Shown here: in pieces, positions 15,467-24,071 of the stretch
Layout of the letters: the number at the start of each line of letters is the position of its first letter
How positions within the stretch are numbered: the first letter of the stretch is position 1
Assembly (NCBI GenBank): GCA_028292315.1
Contig: JAQGMO010000079.1
Location: 1-34,189 of the forward strand
Origin: Herminiimonas sp.
GTDB lineage: Bacteria > Pseudomonadota > Gammaproteobacteria > Burkholderiales > Burkholderiaceae_D
Reading direction: 5' to 3'
Length of the DNA: 34,189 nucleotides
Translations under genes and position numbers: made by a program
Notes under the pieces: generated by a model
The model's input: the letters and a program-made list of their open reading frames with translations, nothing else
The model's database searches: none
Told to the model about the DNA's origin: nothing

Positions 15467-15859
15467 TCACGGGCCGCGCTTTTGCGCCTCGACGCAATAC
15501 CGCATCATCGCCTTTAGCACATCCGCATCTTCCCCAACCGCATCCGCAACGTTCAGCGCCAGGGCCGGATGCGCAATTCGCAACTGCTCCACCATGACCG
15601 GCAGATCGCGCAGCACATGTCCGCCCTGACCCAGGAACACCGGCACCACCGTAAGCTCGCCAACCCCTTGCCGGACCAGTTGCTCCACCAATTCCGGCAA
15701 GCGCGGCGTCATCAGCTCCAGGAACGCAAGCGACACTACGCTCTCCGGCAACGCAGCCCCCACCATATCGCGCAATCGTTCGAACGGCGCCGCCCAGCGC
15801 GGATCGCGCGCGCCATGCGCAAACAGGATCAAGCCACGTTTTTTTAACGGATCAGGCAC
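15467..15859 (-). CDS. cbiX: Single-domain CbiX/SirB-type sirohydrochlorin chelatase
   Basis: A 130-residue small chelatase of the CbiX family. The two metal-site histidines are in LILFAHGARDPRW and FLGQGGHVLRDLP. Members insert Co or Fe into sirohydrochlorin; beside a siroheme-dependent operon with SUMT, an iron role for siroheme is the simpler reading, by inference. I chose the GTG at 15859, which overlaps the lptG stop (TAGTG) and has GGAG eight bases upstream; a further in-frame GTG at 15880 would add seven residues. It faces cobA tail to tail with 65 bp between, in which I see nothing notable. Confidence 0.82.
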   Translation of the reverse strand: MPDPLKKRGLILFAHGARDPRWAAPFERLRDMVGAALPESVVSLAFLELMTPRLPELVEQLVRQGVGELTVVPVFLGQGGHVLRDLPVMVEQLRIAHPALALNVADAVGEDADVLKAMMRYCVEAQKRGP

Positions 15860-17007
15860 TAATGCTTCTCCACCCACCACAGCGCCGCGAGCGCCAACAG
15901 CAGGAATAATACGCTTGGCAATAACGCGGTCGCCAATGGCGGCCAGGTATTCAGCAATCCGACATGCGAAAATAAGCTGTTAATCAACTGAAAGCTTACG
16001 CCGATCATAATCCCGGTAAAGATTTTCAGGCTGACGCCCCCTGCCCGTGCATGCAGATAGGCAAACGGCAATGCCAGTGCCATCATGACAAACACCGCGA
16101 ATGGATAGATAAGCTTCTTCCAGAAAGCGATTTCATAGCGCTCGCTGCGCTGCTTGTTTTCCGTCAGATGTTTAGTATAAGCCGATAAGTCGGCGGCCGA
16201 CATCCGGTCCGGATCGGCAAACAGCACTGCCAGGATGTCAGGCGTAATTTCCGACACCAGGTCCCGGGACGCCAGGTTTTTAGTGGAAATGGCGGCGGTC
16301 AGATCGACGCCGGCGCCGCCGGAAGCGACACCCGGTTTCGGGAAATAGGTCTCGAAGACGTCGCTCAGCAGCCAGGTATTGCCGCCCCTATAATTCGCGC
16401 GCGCCGCCTGAATGACGATCGTCATGCGAAAATCACGATCGAATTCATACACCTTAATGCCGAGCAGCTGGCCATCGGGCCGCATTTCGCGCACGTTCAG
16501 GAACCGGGTCCCCACCGCTGCGCCGTCGATCCCGTTTTCCCGGATCACATCCTTGGCCCACAAACCCGAGCGAAACTCTTGCGAGACCGCGGCGCCTTGC
16601 GTGCTTAGCTTCAGCTTCTCGGCATAGTCGCTGGCTTTCGGAGCCACGAATTCGCCGAAAACAAAAGTCAGGATGGCGAACAGCACACCGATTTTAGCCA
16701 GCATTGCGCCGGCCATCCTGGTCGACATGCTGGACACGCGCATGATCGTGAATTCCGATCGGGACGCGAACTGCGCCAGCACATAAATCGTCCCGATCAG
16801 GGCCGCTATCGGGATCAGCTCATAGGTATATCCCGGCAGACCCAGGAACACATAGAGAAACGCCTGCGCCAAGCCGTACCCGCCTTTTCCAACCGACTTC
16901 AGTTCACCCATCAAGTCGAAGAAAGCGAAGAGCGCAAGGAACGCGAGCAGCACGAAACTGACCGACCGGATGATTTCAGTTGCGAAATAGCGTTGCAGTA
17001 CTTTCAT
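15859..17007 (-). CDS. lptG: LPS export ABC transporter permease LptG
   Basis: A 382-residue inner-membrane protein of the LptF/LptG (YjgP/YjgQ) family. It has hydrophobic spans near residues 12-35, 57-80 and 98-120, a large periplasmic beta-jellyroll domain (about 130-270), and three C-terminal spans. Family blocks are LPGYTYELIPIAALIGTIY and SEFTIMRVSSMS. With LptF and LptB it extracts lipopolysaccharide from the inner membrane and feeds it to the periplasmic bridge. It lies 43 bp behind lptF in the same direction. Confidence 0.93.
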   Translation of the reverse strand: MKVLQRYFATEIIRSVSFVLLAFLALFAFFDLMGELKSVGKGGYGLAQAFLYVFLGLPGYTYELIPIAALIGTIYVLAQFASRSEFTIMRVSSMSTRMAGAMLAKIGVLFAILTFVFGEFVAPKASDYAEKLKLSTQGAAVSQEFRSGLWAKDVIRENGIDGAAVGTRFLNVREMRPDGQLLGIKVYEFDRDFRMTIVIQAARANYRGGNTWLLSDVFETYFPKPGVASGGAGVDLTAAISTKNLASRDLVSEITPDILAVLFADPDRMSAADLSAYTKHLTENKQRSERYEIAFWKKLIYPFAVFVMMALALPFAYLHARAGGVSLKIFTGIMIGVSFQLINSLFSHVGLLNTWPPLATALLPSVLFLLLALAALWWVEKH

Positions 17008-17050
17008 CGGCGCGCCCTATCATGCGAGTCGGCGCGGCGTCCGGCGCCGC

Positions 17051-18199
17051 TCATTCGCGCACCGCCGGGCCCAATGCCGCGCGACCGGATCGACGCGCGC
17101 GCTTCATTGCGGACCACATCCCCTGCGGATGGTAACGGCTATTCATTTTCACGCGCCATAAAAACATCGTACCGGCCAGCACGGCCGTGATCAGGTGCAT
17201 AGGCCACCATGCAACGGCCATGCTCAGCTTCTGCTGCACCACCGAGGCCTGGAAAACGCTGACCATATTGCTATACACGATAAACAGGAATAAGGCGATC
17301 AGCAGGTTCATCGAGCGGCCGCCGCGCGGGTTGACAAAGCTCAGTGGAATCGCAAGCAGCATCAGCAGCAGGCACATCATGGGCAAGGCCATACGCCACA
17401 GCAGTTCACCCATATTGATATTGGTCCGATCTTCCAGCAGCACCTGGGTCGGCAATGCGCGGGCCGTGGTATCGCCGACCACTGCCTGCGATTGCCTCGA
17501 TATCAGTACGCCATAGCGCGCGAATTCCATCAACTGAAAACCCGCTTGCGCCGGGGTGCCGTCGTAACGGCGGCCGTTCTTGAGCACGAGAAACTTATCG
17601 CCGCGCGCGTCGACTTCGATCGTTCCTTCATTTGCCACGACGATGCTGGAACGGCCGTTTTGATTCGAATTGACAAACACATTCCTGACGTTGGTTGCAT
17701 CGTTGGACAAGCCTTCGACGAAAAACACGCGGTCGGACGAAGACGATTCCTGGAACTTTCCGGGCGAGACCCGCGACACATCCTCGCGCTGCGCAAAGCG
17801 TTCCCTGAACTCGGCGCTTTGCCGGTTCGCCCATGGCGTGAGGGTAAAGCTGAGCAGTGCGGTCAGGACGACGATCGGCAAGCCGAACGATAGCACCGGC
17901 CGGACCCAGGCCGCCAGGCTCTGCCCTGCGGAAAACCAGACCACCATTTCGGAATCCTGGTACCAGCGTGAAAGGACCAGCAAGACCGAAATGAATGCGG
18001 TCAGGATCAGGATGACTGGTAAATAGTTCAACGCTGAAAAGCCGATCAGTGCCACTACATCCTGTGACGCGACCCTGCCACCCGCAGCCTGGCCGAGGAT
18101 ACGGATCAGCATGACCGTGATGGTAATGGTAAAAAGCGTGGTGAGGACGGCGCCTGCGGTACTGATCAATTCGCGTCGGAGTGCGCGCTGAAAAATCAT
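17051..18199 (-). CDS. lptF: LPS export ABC transporter permease LptF
   Basis: A 382-residue partner of LptG. The N-terminus MIFQRALRRELISTAGAV is canonical for LptF, which fixes the start at 18199 although no ribosome-binding site precedes it. Further blocks are NYLPVILILTAFISVLLVLS, RWYQDSEMVVW and MCLLLMLLAIPLSFVNPRGG. The jellyroll domain lies between about residues 125 and 270. It runs divergently from pepA with only 35 bp between the start codons, the usual arrangement in betaproteobacteria. Confidence 0.93.
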   Translation of the reverse strand: MIFQRALRRELISTAGAVLTTLFTITITVMLIRILGQAAGGRVASQDVVALIGFSALNYLPVILILTAFISVLLVLSRWYQDSEMVVWFSAGQSLAAWVRPVLSFGLPIVVLTALLSFTLTPWANRQSAEFRERFAQREDVSRVSPGKFQESSSSDRVFFVEGLSNDATNVRNVFVNSNQNGRSSIVVANEGTIEVDARGDKFLVLKNGRRYDGTPAQAGFQLMEFARYGVLISRQSQAVVGDTTARALPTQVLLEDRTNINMGELLWRMALPMMCLLLMLLAIPLSFVNPRGGRSMNLLIALFLFIVYSNMVSVFQASVVQQKLSMAVAWWPMHLITAVLAGTMFLWRVKMNSRYHPQGMWSAMKRARRSGRAALGPAVRE

Positions 18200-18204
18200 T
18201 CGAG

Positions 18205-18229
18205 ACTATAATTGCGTAGATTAAAGGAG
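18205..18229. promoter_or_regulatory. Overlapping back-to-back promoters of pepA and lptF
   Basis: The plus strand has a perfect -10 TATAAT (18207-18212) followed by the pepA ribosome-binding site AAAGGAG (18223-18229). On the minus strand TATAGT (18205-18210) ends five bases before the lptF ATG, so a transcript from it would begin at or next to the start codon. No strong -35 was seen for either direction. Confidence 0.5.
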
Positions 18230-18234
18230 TAATC

Positions 18235-19752
18235 ATGGACTTTAGCATAAAAACATTTGATTCAAAAAATACTCCGGCGCAGTTGAAGACCGGGTGCATC
18301 GTAGTCGGCGTGTTTGAAAACAAGAAATTATCGGGGACGGCCCTTGCTATAGATCGCAAGGGCGATCTTAGCGCTGCGGTCAAATCCGGCGATATTTCAG
18401 GCAAAGCCGGCAGTTCGCTGTTGTTGCGCAGTACCGACGGTATCGGTGCGGAGCGTGTTTTGCTGCTCGGCCTGGGTAAGGAAGAGTCGATCAGCGGCAA
18501 GGATTTTTCTACGGCGGCGCAAGCTGCGGCACGCGTGCTTGCCACCCTCGGCTCGCCGGATGCGGTGCTCGCTCTGCCTTTCGACAATGTAAAGGAACGC
18601 ACGCTGCCGTGGGCGATCCAATGCATGGTAATCGCCGCGCGCGAGCAGGCCTACCGGTTTGACGAGACCAAGAGCAAGAAGGACCCGGCGCCAACCGGCG
18701 TTCGCAAGATCGCGATCGCGGTCGACGCCGCCGGCGGCAACGCGGCGAAAGCCGCCGCCGCGCAAGCGGTTGCCATCGCCAATGGCATGGACCTGACCAA
18801 GGACCTGGGCAACCTGGCGCCTAACATCTGTACGCCGACCTACCTTGCGAACACGGCCAAAAAACTGGCTAAACAATTTGGGCTTGGTGTCGAAGTGCTG
18901 GACCGCAAGCAGCTGCAGGCCCTCAATATGGGCAGTTTTCTGTCGGTGACGAATGGCAGTGATGAACCGCCGAAATTCATCGTGCTCAAGCATATGGGCG
19001 GCAAGGCGAAGGATGCGCCGACCGTATTGGTCGGCAAGGGCATTACCTTCGACTCGGGCGGCATTTCATTGAAGCCGGGCGGCGGCATGGATGAGATGAA
19101 GTACGACATGAGCGGCGCCGGATCGGTGCTCGGCACTTTCCGCGCGATTGCGGAAATGAAGCTGAAGCTGAATGTGATCGGCGTGATTCCCGCCTGCGAA
19201 AACATGCCATCGGGACGGGCCACCAAGCCGGGCGACATCGTGACATCCATGTCGGGCCAGACCATTGAAGTGCTCAATACCGACGCGGAAGGACGCCTGA
19301 TCCTGTGCGATGCGCTGACCTATGTCGAACGCTACAAGCCGGACGCGGTAGTCGATATCGCGACGCTGACCGGCGCCTGCATCACGGCGCTCGGTCATCA
19401 TAATTCCGGCCTGTTCACGCGCCATGACGATGCGCATGACGCGCTCGCCGATGCCTTGCTGGCGGCCGGGAAAGCGTCGGGCGACACGGCATGGCGCATG
19501 CCGATCGAGGATAGCTACCAGGAACAGTTGAAATCGAATTTCGCGGACATGGCCAATATCGGCGGCCCGCCCGGCGGCAGTATCACGGCCGCGTGCTTCC
19601 TCGAACGCTTCACCCGGAAATATACCTGGGCCCATCTCGATATCGCGGGCACCGCATGGAAAAGCGGCGCCGCCAAGGGCGCAACCGGACGGCCGGTGCC
19701 ATTGCTGACGACTTTCCTGGTCGACCGTGCGCAGTCGGCTGCGGGGAAATAA
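18235..19752 (+). CDS. pepA: Leucyl (cytosol) aminopeptidase PepA, M17 family
   Basis: A 505-residue two-domain aminopeptidase. The N-terminal macro-like domain spans about 1-170; the catalytic domain has the two-metal site: K268 and D273 ([11 protein letters not shown]), the following KYDMSGAG helix, and D350, E352 and R354 in NTDAEGRL. Spacing is that of E. coli PepA (K270, D275, D352, E354, R356), shifted by two. It releases N-terminal residues from peptides; some members also bind DNA in regulation and site-specific recombination, which is not testable here. Translation starts behind AAAGGAG. It ends in a strong terminator. Confidence 0.95.
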   Translation: MDFSIKTFDSKNTPAQLKTGCIVVGVFENKKLSGTALAIDRKGDLSAAVKSGDISGKAGSSLLLRSTDGIGAERVLLLGLGKEESISGKDFSTAAQAAARVLATLGSPDAVLALPFDNVKERTLPWAIQCMVIAAREQAYRFDETKSKKDPAPTGVRKIAIAVDAAGGNAAKAAAAQAVAIANGMDLTKDLGNLAPNICTPTYLANTAKKLAKQFGLGVEVLDRKQLQALNMGSFLSVTNGSDEPPKFIVLKHMGGKAKDAPTVLVGKGITFDSGGISLKPGGGMDEMKYDMSGAGSVLGTFRAIAEMKLKLNVIGVIPACENMPSGRATKPGDIVTSMSGQTIEVLNTDAEGRLILCDALTYVERYKPDAVVDIATLTGACITALGHHNSGLFTRHDDAHDALADALLAAGKASGDTAWRMPIEDSYQEQLKSNFADMANIGGPPGGSITAACFLERFTRKYTWAHLDIAGTAWKSGAAKGATGRPVPLLTTFLVDRAQSAAGK

Positions 19753-19788
19753 CCGGCATGCGGGGCGCTGGCTGCAAGGCTGGCTGAC

Positions 19789-19810
19789 ATCCCGGGTCGG
19801 TTCCCGGGAT
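19789..19810. repeat. 8-bp inverted repeat after pepA
   Basis: ATCCCGGG (19789-19796) and CCCGGGAT (19803-19810) form a perfect stem with a six-base loop. It lies between the pepA stop and the main terminator and has no T-run of its own; it may protect the 3' end or act in pausing. Confidence 0.55.
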
Positions 19811-19824
19811 CCCTTCCCCCTCAA

Positions 19825-19857
19825 GCAAACCCTTGTCATGCAAGGGTTTGCGTTTTT
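19825..19857 (+). terminator. Rho-independent terminator of pepA
   Basis: GCAAACCCTTG (19825-19835) pairs perfectly with CAAGGGTTTGC (19841-19851) across a five-base loop and is followed by GTTTTT (19852-19857). It ends the pepA transcript; on the opposite strand the adjacent bases are less T-rich, so it may serve the convergent LysR gene only weakly. Confidence 0.9.
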
Positions 19858-19875
19858 AAAGCAGACCTCGCCAGC

Positions 19876-20763
19876 CTAGCCCTGCGATCGCACCAGCAGA
19901 TCGTGGAATAATTGGGCTGCCGCAGTCAGCGCGCGCCCGCGGCGCTTGATCAGGCCAAGCGTGCGTGTCACTTCAGGCTCATGCAATGGAACGCTGACCA
20001 GGGTCGGGTGACCGTCCGGCGGCATGGCAAGACGCGGCACGACGCCGAGACCAACCCCCGCCTCGACCAGGCTTACCAGCGCGGGCACATGATGCACCTC
20101 GCAAAACCAGCGCGGACGGGCACTGCTCTGCGCCAGCGCCTGATCGATCAGCAGCCGGTTGCCGCTGCCCTGGGCGAGCGTAATGTAGTCTTGCTGCCCC
20201 AACTCTTCCCACTTGATTCTCTTCCGGCCCGCCAATGGGTGCGCTTTCGGGCAAGCGACGACGAACGGATCCTGCATCACCGGATAAAACTCGATGTCAG
20301 CCTCGTTCACCCCGATGTATGTCAAGCCGAAATCGGCTTCGCCACGCGTCACTTTCAACAGGATTTCGGACGATGACTCGTCGATCACGCGCAGGCGGAT
20401 GCCGGGATACTGGCGGTGATATTCGCGCACGACGCCTGGCAGGAAGTAGGCGACCGCCGAGGGCACGCATGCGATGGTCACCTCGCCGGAGACCCGCTCG
20501 GCCACATCCCTGATCCCGAGTAACGCGCTTTCGAGTTCATTGAGGACGTTGCGCGCCTTTGGAACGAAGCTGCGCCCGACAGAAGTGAGTTCGACTTTTC
20601 GAGTGGTTCTTACGAAGAGAGCGACGCCAAGAGCATCTTCCAGTTTATCGATGCGCCGCGACAGGGCCGATTGGGAAAGATGCAGCGTGGCGGATGCCGC
20701 CGTGATGCTGCCGAGATCGGCGACCGCGACGAAGGCGCGGATGTCTGCCAAGTCAAAATTCAT
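19876..20763 (-). CDS. LysR-family transcriptional regulator
   Basis: A 295-residue LysR regulator. The N-terminal HTH is MNFDLADIRAFVAVADLGSI followed by TAASATLHLSQSALSRRIDKLE; the effector-binding domain starts near residue 90 (GEVTIACVPSAVAYFLPGVV). I chose the ATG at 20763, because the 38 codons open upstream encode nothing family-like. It is divergent from the dehydrogenase/binding-protein cluster, and regulating it, with a carboxylate as effector, is the usual LysR arrangement (inference). It resembles regulators of organic-acid genes but I cannot name the inducer. Confidence 0.85.
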   Translation of the reverse strand: MNFDLADIRAFVAVADLGSITAASATLHLSQSALSRRIDKLEDALGVALFVRTTRKVELTSVGRSFVPKARNVLNELESALLGIRDVAERVSGEVTIACVPSAVAYFLPGVVREYHRQYPGIRLRVIDESSSEILLKVTRGEADFGLTYIGVNEADIEFYPVMQDPFVVACPKAHPLAGRKRIKWEELGQQDYITLAQGSGNRLLIDQALAQSSARPRWFCEVHHVPALVSLVEAGVGLGVVPRLAMPPDGHPTLVSVPLHEPEVTRTLGLIKRRGRALTAAAQLFHDLLVRSQG

Positions 20764-21007
20764 GCGTATTCCACAATAATAGAGCGAATATTTGCACTTT
20801 ACACTGATTACGCATATTGGATAACCTTTGGCTCTTGCCTGGGTACAACCGTTGCACAGTTTCAGAGATCGCTGCACGTTTCATGCAGGCCTGCGCATCC
20901 GGAACCCGTTTGCTCTCACCGATGCAGATCGCTCCCGTCATGTCATCGGAGCGTAAAGCAAAACATTGACGGCTTTGCCGCATTTACATGATAAGGCGCA
21001 CCACAGC
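20764..21007. promoter_or_regulatory. Divergent control region between the LysR gene and the dehydrogenase
   Basis: This 244-bp gap has no gene. Next to the LysR start, ATGCGTA (20762-20768) is matched by its reverse complement TACGCAT (20809-20815), and the AT-rich stretch around GCGAATATTTGC lies between them. It is a plausible LysR-type binding region. The part from about 20870 to 21000 shows nothing I can name. Confidence 0.35.
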
Positions 21008-22060
21008 ATGAACGCTCGTATGAATGATCAGGTCATCGTGCCTGAAGCCGAATTGTTATCGCTTGGCATCAAGGCCTTCCAGGGCCTCGGCCTGCCCCAA
21101 CGCGATGCGGAAGATGTCTGCCGCATCCTGGTGATGGCTGACCTGTTCGGCCTCTCGACCCATGGGCTGAGCCGCGTCGAATCCTATGGAGAGCGTTTGC
21201 TGGTCAAGGGAATCAATCCGCGCCCGAACATCACCGCCGAGCGCATCGCCCCGGCGCTGGTGAAGATCGACGGCGACAACGGCGTCGGGCCAGTGGTCGG
21301 CATCCGTGCGCTGGAGGCAGCAATGAACGCCGCCCGCGAATGCGGCGTGGGCGTGGCATTCGCCCGCGGCAGCAACCATTTCGGCCCGGTGTCTCCGTAT
21401 TCCCTGATTGCCGCCGAAGCCGGGTTTGCCAGCATCATCGGCAGCAACGCGACCACCACCATCGCGCCATGGGGCGGCAGTGATGCCCGCCTCGGCAACA
21501 GCCCGGTCGGATTCGGCGTGCCCAATCCGGGTGGCGCCCCGTTCCTGCTCGACATGGCAATCAGTGTCGCCGCACGGGCCAAGATCCGCAACGCGTTCAA
21601 GCGCGGTGAATCGATCCCCGATACCTGGGCCACGGACAAGAACGGCCGGACCACGACCGACCCCGCGGCCGCGCTAGACGGGTTCCTGCTGCCGATCGGC
21701 GGTCACAAGGGCTATGGCCTGGCGCTGCTGGTGGACCTGTTTGCCGGCCTGCTGTCCGACGCGGCCTACCTTACCCATGTAAAGTCGTGGGTCGACGCAC
21801 CCGAGGAGCCGCAGAACCTCGGCCATTTCTTCATCCTGATCAACACCAGGCTGCTCGGTTCGACAGAATGGCTAACCCGCCGCATGAACGATTTTGCCTC
21901 CATCCTGCATGACAGCCCGCCCGCGTCTCCGGACAAGCCGGTGCTGGTTCCAGGCGAAATCGAATTGGGCAAGCTGGCGCGCCAGCGCAAGGAAGGCATC
22001 ACGATCGGGGCGGACGTGATGGCGCTCCTGCGGCAGCACGCCGCCAATGCGCCAATTTGA
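21008..22060 (+). CDS. Malate/L-lactate (Ldh2-family) dehydrogenase
   Basis: A 350-residue NAD(P)-dependent oxidoreductase of the Ldh2/MDH2 family, which includes malate, L-lactate, ureidoglycolate, sulfolactate and delta-1-piperideine-2-carboxylate dehydrogenases. Typical blocks: ADLFGLSTHGLSRV (substrate residues), GVGVAFARGSNHFGPVSPY, IIGSNATTTIAPWGG and LPIGGHKGYGLALLVDLFAG. The specific 2-hydroxy or imino acid cannot be told from these. The start is either the ATG at 21008 or that at 21020; both lack a strong ribosome-binding site. It heads a cluster with two solute-binding proteins and is probably controlled by the divergent LysR. Confidence 0.85.
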   Translation: MNARMNDQVIVPEAELLSLGIKAFQGLGLPQRDAEDVCRILVMADLFGLSTHGLSRVESYGERLLVKGINPRPNITAERIAPALVKIDGDNGVGPVVGIRALEAAMNAARECGVGVAFARGSNHFGPVSPYSLIAAEAGFASIIGSNATTTIAPWGGSDARLGNSPVGFGVPNPGGAPFLLDMAISVAARAKIRNAFKRGESIPDTWATDKNGRTTTDPAAALDGFLLPIGGHKGYGLALLVDLFAGLLSDAAYLTHVKSWVDAPEEPQNLGHFFILINTRLLGSTEWLTRRMNDFASILHDSPPASPDKPVLVPGEIELGKLARQRKEGITIGADVMALLRQHAANAPI

Positions 22061-22143
22061 AGCCATGCGCATGACGACCCATCGCTGCCTGTTGCAACGG
22101 TGGATCCGGCTCCGTTTGTACCCAACCTTAATGATCACCTATT

Positions 22144-22890
22144 ATGTCCATTGATCCAGCAATCATTTCCGCGTTCGCTCCCACGGGGCGCCTGCGCGCG
22201 TCGATCAACCTCGGCAACCCGATCCTGGCAAACCGCAACCCGCAAACCGGCGAGGCGGCCGGTGTATCGGTCGACCTTGCGCGCGAGTTCGCACGCCGCC
22301 TCGGCATTGAAATCGAACTCGTCGTTCTCGATACGGCCGGCAAGTCCGTAGAGACAGTCCGGAGCGAACAAGCCGATATCGGGTTTTTCGCGATCGATCC
22401 GTTGCGCGGAGAAGGAATCCTGTTTACCGCGCCATATGTACTGATCGAAGGCAGTTATCTGGTGCGCGCAAACTCGCCGCTTGAGAACAACGATGAGGTC
22501 GACAATGCGGCCCATCGGGTGACGGTCGGCGCCGGCAGCGCCTACGACCTTTACCTGACGCGTGCGCTCAAGCATGCGAAGATCGCCCGGGCGCCGAGCT
22601 CCCCGGCAGTGGTGGAAACCTTCCTGGCTGAAAATCATGATGTGGCGGCCGGCGTAAAACAGCAGCTCGAGTTCGACGCAGCGCGCAATCCCGGCTTGCG
22701 CTTGTTGCCGGGACGTTTCATGGTCATCGAGCAGGCAATGGGCACGCCGAAAAGCCGCGGTCAGCAGGCCGTCGATTGTCTCGCTGCCTTTGTCGAAGAA
22801 ATGAAGGCGTCGGGATTTGTTGCGGACGCGCTTGACCGCCATGGAATACAAGGCGCGGCGGTCGCGCCGCTGCGCGCCGGCTCGCACTAG
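22144..22890 (+). CDS. Family-3 solute-binding protein lacking a signal peptide
   Basis: A 248-residue protein with the amino-acid-type (SBP_bac_3) binding fold: GRLRASINLGNPILA, GVSVDLAREFARRLGIEIELV, ADIGFFAIDP and GILFTAPYVLIEGSYLV are recognisable. It starts directly with the fold; the frame upstream hits a TGA (22132-22134), so no signal peptide can be added. No ABC permease or ATPase genes adjoin it. It may be a cytoplasmic ligand sensor or enzyme-like protein, or a gene that lost its export signal. The start has no clear ribosome-binding site. Confidence 0.8.
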   Translation: MSIDPAIISAFAPTGRLRASINLGNPILANRNPQTGEAAGVSVDLAREFARRLGIEIELVVLDTAGKSVETVRSEQADIGFFAIDPLRGEGILFTAPYVLIEGSYLVRANSPLENNDEVDNAAHRVTVGAGSAYDLYLTRALKHAKIARAPSSPAVVETFLAENHDVAAGVKQQLEFDAARNPGLRLLPGRFMVIEQAMGTPKSRGQQAVDCLAAFVEEMKASGFVADALDRHGIQGAAVAPLRAGSH

Positions 22891-22924
22891 AAAGTTTTTC
22901 GAATAAATCACGGAGATAATCACG

Positions 22925-23983
22925 ATGACAAAAACCGGGCACTTCATAACCCTTGCAGGCCGCCATGCACTTCCGCAAGCGCCGGGAAAAACCGCGCGGA
23001 CGATGGCACGAGCCAAACGCGTTTTAGGCGCCGCTGCGTGCATGCTGGCGCTCATTCCGGCAGCGGATCTGCATGCGGCCGACTGGACGCCGACCAAGCC
23101 GATCCGGCTGGTCGTTCCCTATGGTCCTGGCGGCAGCTCGGACATGATTGCGCGCCTGGTCGCACGGGAAATGAGCAGCGGGCTTGGCCAGCAGGTTTTG
23201 GTCGAGAACAAAGGCGGAGGATCAGGCACCATCGCAATGCAGGACGTCGCGCGGGCCGCACCCGATGGCTACACCATTGCTCTCGGCCATGTTGGCGTCC
23301 TTGCCGTGAATCCTGCGATGTTTGCAAAGCTTCCCTATGACGTCGAGCGTGATTTTGTTCCGATAACGCACCTGGTCAATGTGCCGATGATTTTCGTGGT
23401 CGGGACGCAGGTTCCGGCAAAAAACCTGAAAGAATTTGTCGCTCTCGTGAAATCCAGGCCTGGCGATCTCAATTATGGGTCGGCGGGCAACGGTAGCGCA
23501 GGCCACCTTGCGTTCGAGATGCTGAAACAGGTCACCCAGATTGATGTCCAGCATGTACCGTATAAAGGTACTGGTGGCCAACTGGCGGACCTGTTGGCAG
23601 GAATTACCGATGCGGCATCAGCGGGGGTACCTCCGTTTCTGCCGCACATGAAGGTAGGCAAACTTCGGGCCTTGGCCATTGGCTCGGCTCAACGGATTCC
23701 TCTGCTGCCCGATTTGCCGACTGTTGCCGAACAAGGGTATCCCGGATTCGAAAGCTCGCAATGGTTCGGCTTGCTCGCGCCAGCTAAAACGCCACCGGAA
23801 ATTATTGAACGCTTGCATCGTGAGGCAATCAAGGCGCTCAATACGCCAAACGTTAAAGCGCGCCTGATTGAAGACGCAAGTGTCGCGGTCGGCTCAAGCC
23901 CGGAAGCGTTTGGCAAATTTATCCGCACCGAGAAAACGCGGTGGGGCGAAATTGTCCGCAAGGCCAAACTGAAGGCCGATTAA
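22925..23983 (+). CDS. Bug-family (tripartite tricarboxylate transporter) binding protein
   Basis: A 352-residue periplasmic binding protein of the Bug/TctC family, which is greatly expanded in Burkholderiales. The signal segment runs to about residue 55 (AACMLALIPAADLHAADW). The family pattern is clear: PIRLVVPYGPGGSSDMIAR, VLVENKGGGSGTIA, YGSAGNGSAGHL, HVPYKGTGGQL and LAIGSAQR. Ligands of the family are mostly carboxylates. GGAG at 22912-22915 supports the ATG at 22925, giving a long n-region; an ATG at 23003 would give a more normal signal peptide. No TctA/TctB membrane genes are in the window, the normal orphan state of Bug genes. Confidence 0.88.
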   Translation: MTKTGHFITLAGRHALPQAPGKTARTMARAKRVLGAAACMLALIPAADLHAADWTPTKPIRLVVPYGPGGSSDMIARLVAREMSSGLGQQVLVENKGGGSGTIAMQDVARAAPDGYTIALGHVGVLAVNPAMFAKLPYDVERDFVPITHLVNVPMIFVVGTQVPAKNLKEFVALVKSRPGDLNYGSAGNGSAGHLAFEMLKQVTQIDVQHVPYKGTGGQLADLLAGITDAASAGVPPFLPHMKVGKLRALAIGSAQRIPLLPDLPTVAEQGYPGFESSQWFGLLAPAKTPPEIIERLHREAIKALNTPNVKARLIEDASVAVGSSPEAFGKFIRTEKTRWGEIVRKAKLKAD

Positions 23984-24012
23984 CGAAGGCCGATTAATGA
24001 AGGCCGATTAAT
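23971..24012. repeat. 14-bp tandem repeat, three copies, spanning the stop codon of the Bug gene
   Basis: GAAGGCCGATTAA plus one base (C, T, T) occurs three times in a row. The first copy encodes the last residues and the TAA stop of the Bug-family gene; the other two lie behind it. Each copy therefore repeats an in-register K-A-D-stop-like sequence in shifting frames. It looks like recent slippage duplication at the 3' end. Confidence 0.8.
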
Positions 24013-24071
24013 TTTCGGCTGCCGCTGGCTGACCATGCATGAATAATCCGCATGACGGGAGACGTGCCCCT

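Noticed and set aside
22144-23983. A complete ABC or TTT transporter
   Set aside because: Only binding proteins are present; no permease, ATPase, TctA or TctB is encoded in the window.
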